From assembly GCF_022369475.1 (NCBI RefSeq), contig NZ_CP059601.1, forward strand, positions 1 through 64,000: a stretch of DNA of 64,000 nt, written 5' to 3'. Within the stretch, counting starts at the first letter, position 1. Each line of letters begins with the position of its first letter. The DNA is from Campylobacter sp. RM12651. GTDB lineage: Bacteria > Campylobacterota > Campylobacteria > Campylobacterales > Campylobacteraceae. Below the pieces are notes generated by a model. The model saw nothing but the letters and a program-made list of their open reading frames with translations. It searched no databases and had not been told where the DNA came from. This document shows, one piece after another, positions 62,766-64,000 of the stretch. The position numbers were made by a program, and so were the translations under genes.

Positions 62766-63794
62766 CTAGATATACTTATTAACATCTATTTTTTGCAAAA
62801 CATGATATGTTTGTAATGGTTTTTTTGGGTCTTCTTTTGGTGTGATTCTTATAAATGATTGTGATAATATTTTTTCATAAATATATTTCAACGATTTTTT
62901 AGAACTAATATTAAAATTACCATCATCAAAAATATGCAGTCTTGACTGATAAATAATATATTTTTTTCCAAAAAATTGCTTTTTGTCATAGTTGTATAAT
63001 CTATAATATGTTTCATTATTTTCAGAATAAGTGTAAAAGTCTGGGTTTTTATATAAATTCAAAATTTTATTGATATATTTTTCATCATCAGATGATATTT
63101 TATAAACAGCTTCATTATCTTTATCTGCAATTGTAAAATTTATTTCAAAAAATTTTTCATCTTTTTCCTTACATCTATTTAATACAATAGCTTCAAAATA
63201 TAACCTATCTTTTTTAGCATCAATATATGTCGTATCTAATAATGTCTTTATAGCATTTCTAACTACTCTATAAGCATTATTATTAGCATAGTTATCTAAA
63301 GATAAATATGCTAAGAGTTCATCTATTTTTACTCTAAATGAATTGGTGTTTATTTTTTTTTGTTTTAGAATTAATTTAAATATTTTTTTTGCAAAACCAC
63401 TCTTTAATGCAAAATAAAATTTTAATTCCCTTTCGCTTATTTGTCCGTATTCGCACTTAAAATATTCCTTTACTAACCTAAAATTATCAATATTTATAAA
63501 AAACAATATTTCTTGTTCTTCGATATTTTTTACATCTTTGTTGATTTTTATTGAACTAAACAAAGACGCACAAATAAAATCCTTATTTTTATTGAATATG
63601 TATTTGATATTCAATAACATTTCCAATTCATTTAGTGATACAACAATGTTGGATTGTTTTGATAAATTCAATACATCTTTTAGCTTTATGTTTATGCAAT
63701 TAGTATTATCAAGATTGTTGTTTATAATATAAAAAATAAAATCAATAAAAAAAGCATTTTGCTCTATTTTAAACATATCTAAATTTAAGTTCAT
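62766..63794 (-). CDS. Rep_3-like replication initiator, 342 aa
   Basis: Residues ~120-200 (ISERELKFYFALKSGFAKKIFKLILKQ ... FRVKIDELLAYLSLDNYANNNAYRVVRNAIKTLLDTTYIDAKKDRLYFE) show the winged-helix style of RepB/Rep_3 initiators: the 'S-x-F-A-x-x-I-x-x-L-L' helix, a basic helix and the 'L-A-Y-L-x-L' element with R/K-rich turn. The N- and C-terminal domains are typical in length (342 residues). It has a strong ribosome-binding site (AAAGGAAA). It is the best marker of an autonomous replicon in the window. No iteron-like direct repeats were found beside it, so the origin probably lies outside or is not of the simple iteron type. Confidence 0.6.
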   Translation of the reverse strand: MNLNLDMFKIEQNAFFIDFIFYIINNNLDNTNCINIKLKDVLNLSKQSNIVVSLNELEMLLNIKYIFNKNKDFICASLFSSIKINKDVKNIEEQEILFFINIDNFRLVKEYFKCEYGQISERELKFYFALKSGFAKKIFKLILKQKKINTNSFRVKIDELLAYLSLDNYANNNAYRVVRNAIKTLLDTTYIDAKKDRLYFEAIVLNRCKEKDEKFFEINFTIADKDNEAVYKISSDDEKYINKILNLYKNPDFYTYSENNETYYRLYNYDKKQFFGKKYIIYQSRLHIFDDGNFNISSKKSLKYIYEKILSQSFIRITPKEDPKKPLQTYHVLQKIDVNKYI

Positions 63795-63808
63795 TCGTTT
63801 CCTTTAAA

Positions 63809-64000
63809 TCAATCAATATTTTCTATACCTGCAAAAAAACTAGTAATTAATCTAACTTTTTCTTTTTTTAATTTACTAGGTATGCTTAAAAAATCATTAA
63901 GCTGTTCCACTTGCGTGAGTGTATAGGCATTTTTAATTAAAAAGCTATACAAATCTTTATGGCTTTCAAAATCTTTTGAACTACCAATAGCGAAACTAAT
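63809..64000 (-). CDS. 3' end of a gene running out of the window, at least 63 aa
   Basis: Open frame on the minus strand entering from the right edge and ending with TGA at 63809-63811, 14 bp before the initiator gene's ATG. The 63 visible residues are hydrophilic and helical with several hydrophobic positions (DLYSFLIKNAYTLTQVEQL ... KEKVRLITSFFAGIENID). Being directly upstream of the initiator it may be a partition or copy-control gene, but the fragment does not say. Confidence 0.6.
   Translation of the reverse strand: MSFAIGSSKDFESHKDLYSFLIKNAYTLTQVEQLNDFLSIPSKLKKEKVRLITSFFAGIENID

Noticed and set aside
62766-64000. Search for iterons or an origin beside the initiator gene
   Set aside because: No regularly spaced direct repeats were seen in or beside the gene within this window.

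Overview
The window is a very AT-rich, gene-dense stretch that looks like about half of a large conjugative plasmid (or plasmid-like integrative element). A Campylobacterota host (Campylobacter/Arcobacter relatives) is the best guess. Reasons are the base composition, the style of the signal peptides, several promoters resembling the Campylobacter jejuni sigma-70 pattern (TTTAAGTNTT, T-rich -16 element, TATAAT-like -10), and a BspA-like repeat segment. The host is inferred, not proven. No tRNA, rRNA, insertion sequence or CRISPR array was seen.

Layout. (1) 1-2211, plus strand: a family A DNA polymerase. (2) 2217-31756, minus strand: about 26 tightly packed genes forming a divergent type IV secretion/conjugation locus. 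Read in transcription order it starts with mobilisation-type genes: a small membrane protein, a possible HUH protein, an 808-residue unknown, a tail-anchored coiled-coil protein, a 518-residue membrane protein, and a T4CP-like ATPase whose membrane anchor is out of frame. It continues with an AAA+ ATPase, envelope core proteins (VirB9/TraK-like, VirB10-like, a lipoprotein, VirB8-like), a lytic transglycosylase, a VirB4-type ATPase, a polytopic membrane protein, a pilin-like protein with its own promoter and hairpin, a 972-residue exported protein, small exported coiled-coil proteins and a 928-residue DotA/TraG/VirB6-like channel protein. No VirB11-like ATPase was seen. (3) 31896-33474: a lone secreted protein and a convergent unknown. 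(4) 33673-50372, minus: three large genes, including a 3,767-residue protein that carries a second intact family A polymerase domain. Its architecture suggests a 'polyvalent' protein of the kind carried by conjugative elements. (5) 50483-53616, minus: an operon with a membrane-anchored Mrr-like nuclease and an HTH protein. (6) 53740-62748: four large unrecognised proteins, partly divergent. (7) 62766-64000, minus: a Rep_3-like replication initiator and the end of another gene.

The most unusual features are these. The giant protein has a polymerase at its C-terminal end and apparently repeated ~110-190-residue modules in its N-terminal part. A perfect 140-bp inverted repeat, in the same reading phase, links the giant gene with the 1,023-residue gene about 20 kb away; recombination there would exchange their ends in frame. 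The T4CP anchor is frameshifted at an 8-base homopolymer, and a 44-residue gene is also broken at a homopolymer. A set of five small exported coiled-coil proteins look like paralogues. Two divergent promoters share one -35 box. Functions given for T4SS parts rest on motifs and topology read by eye; no database search was possible.
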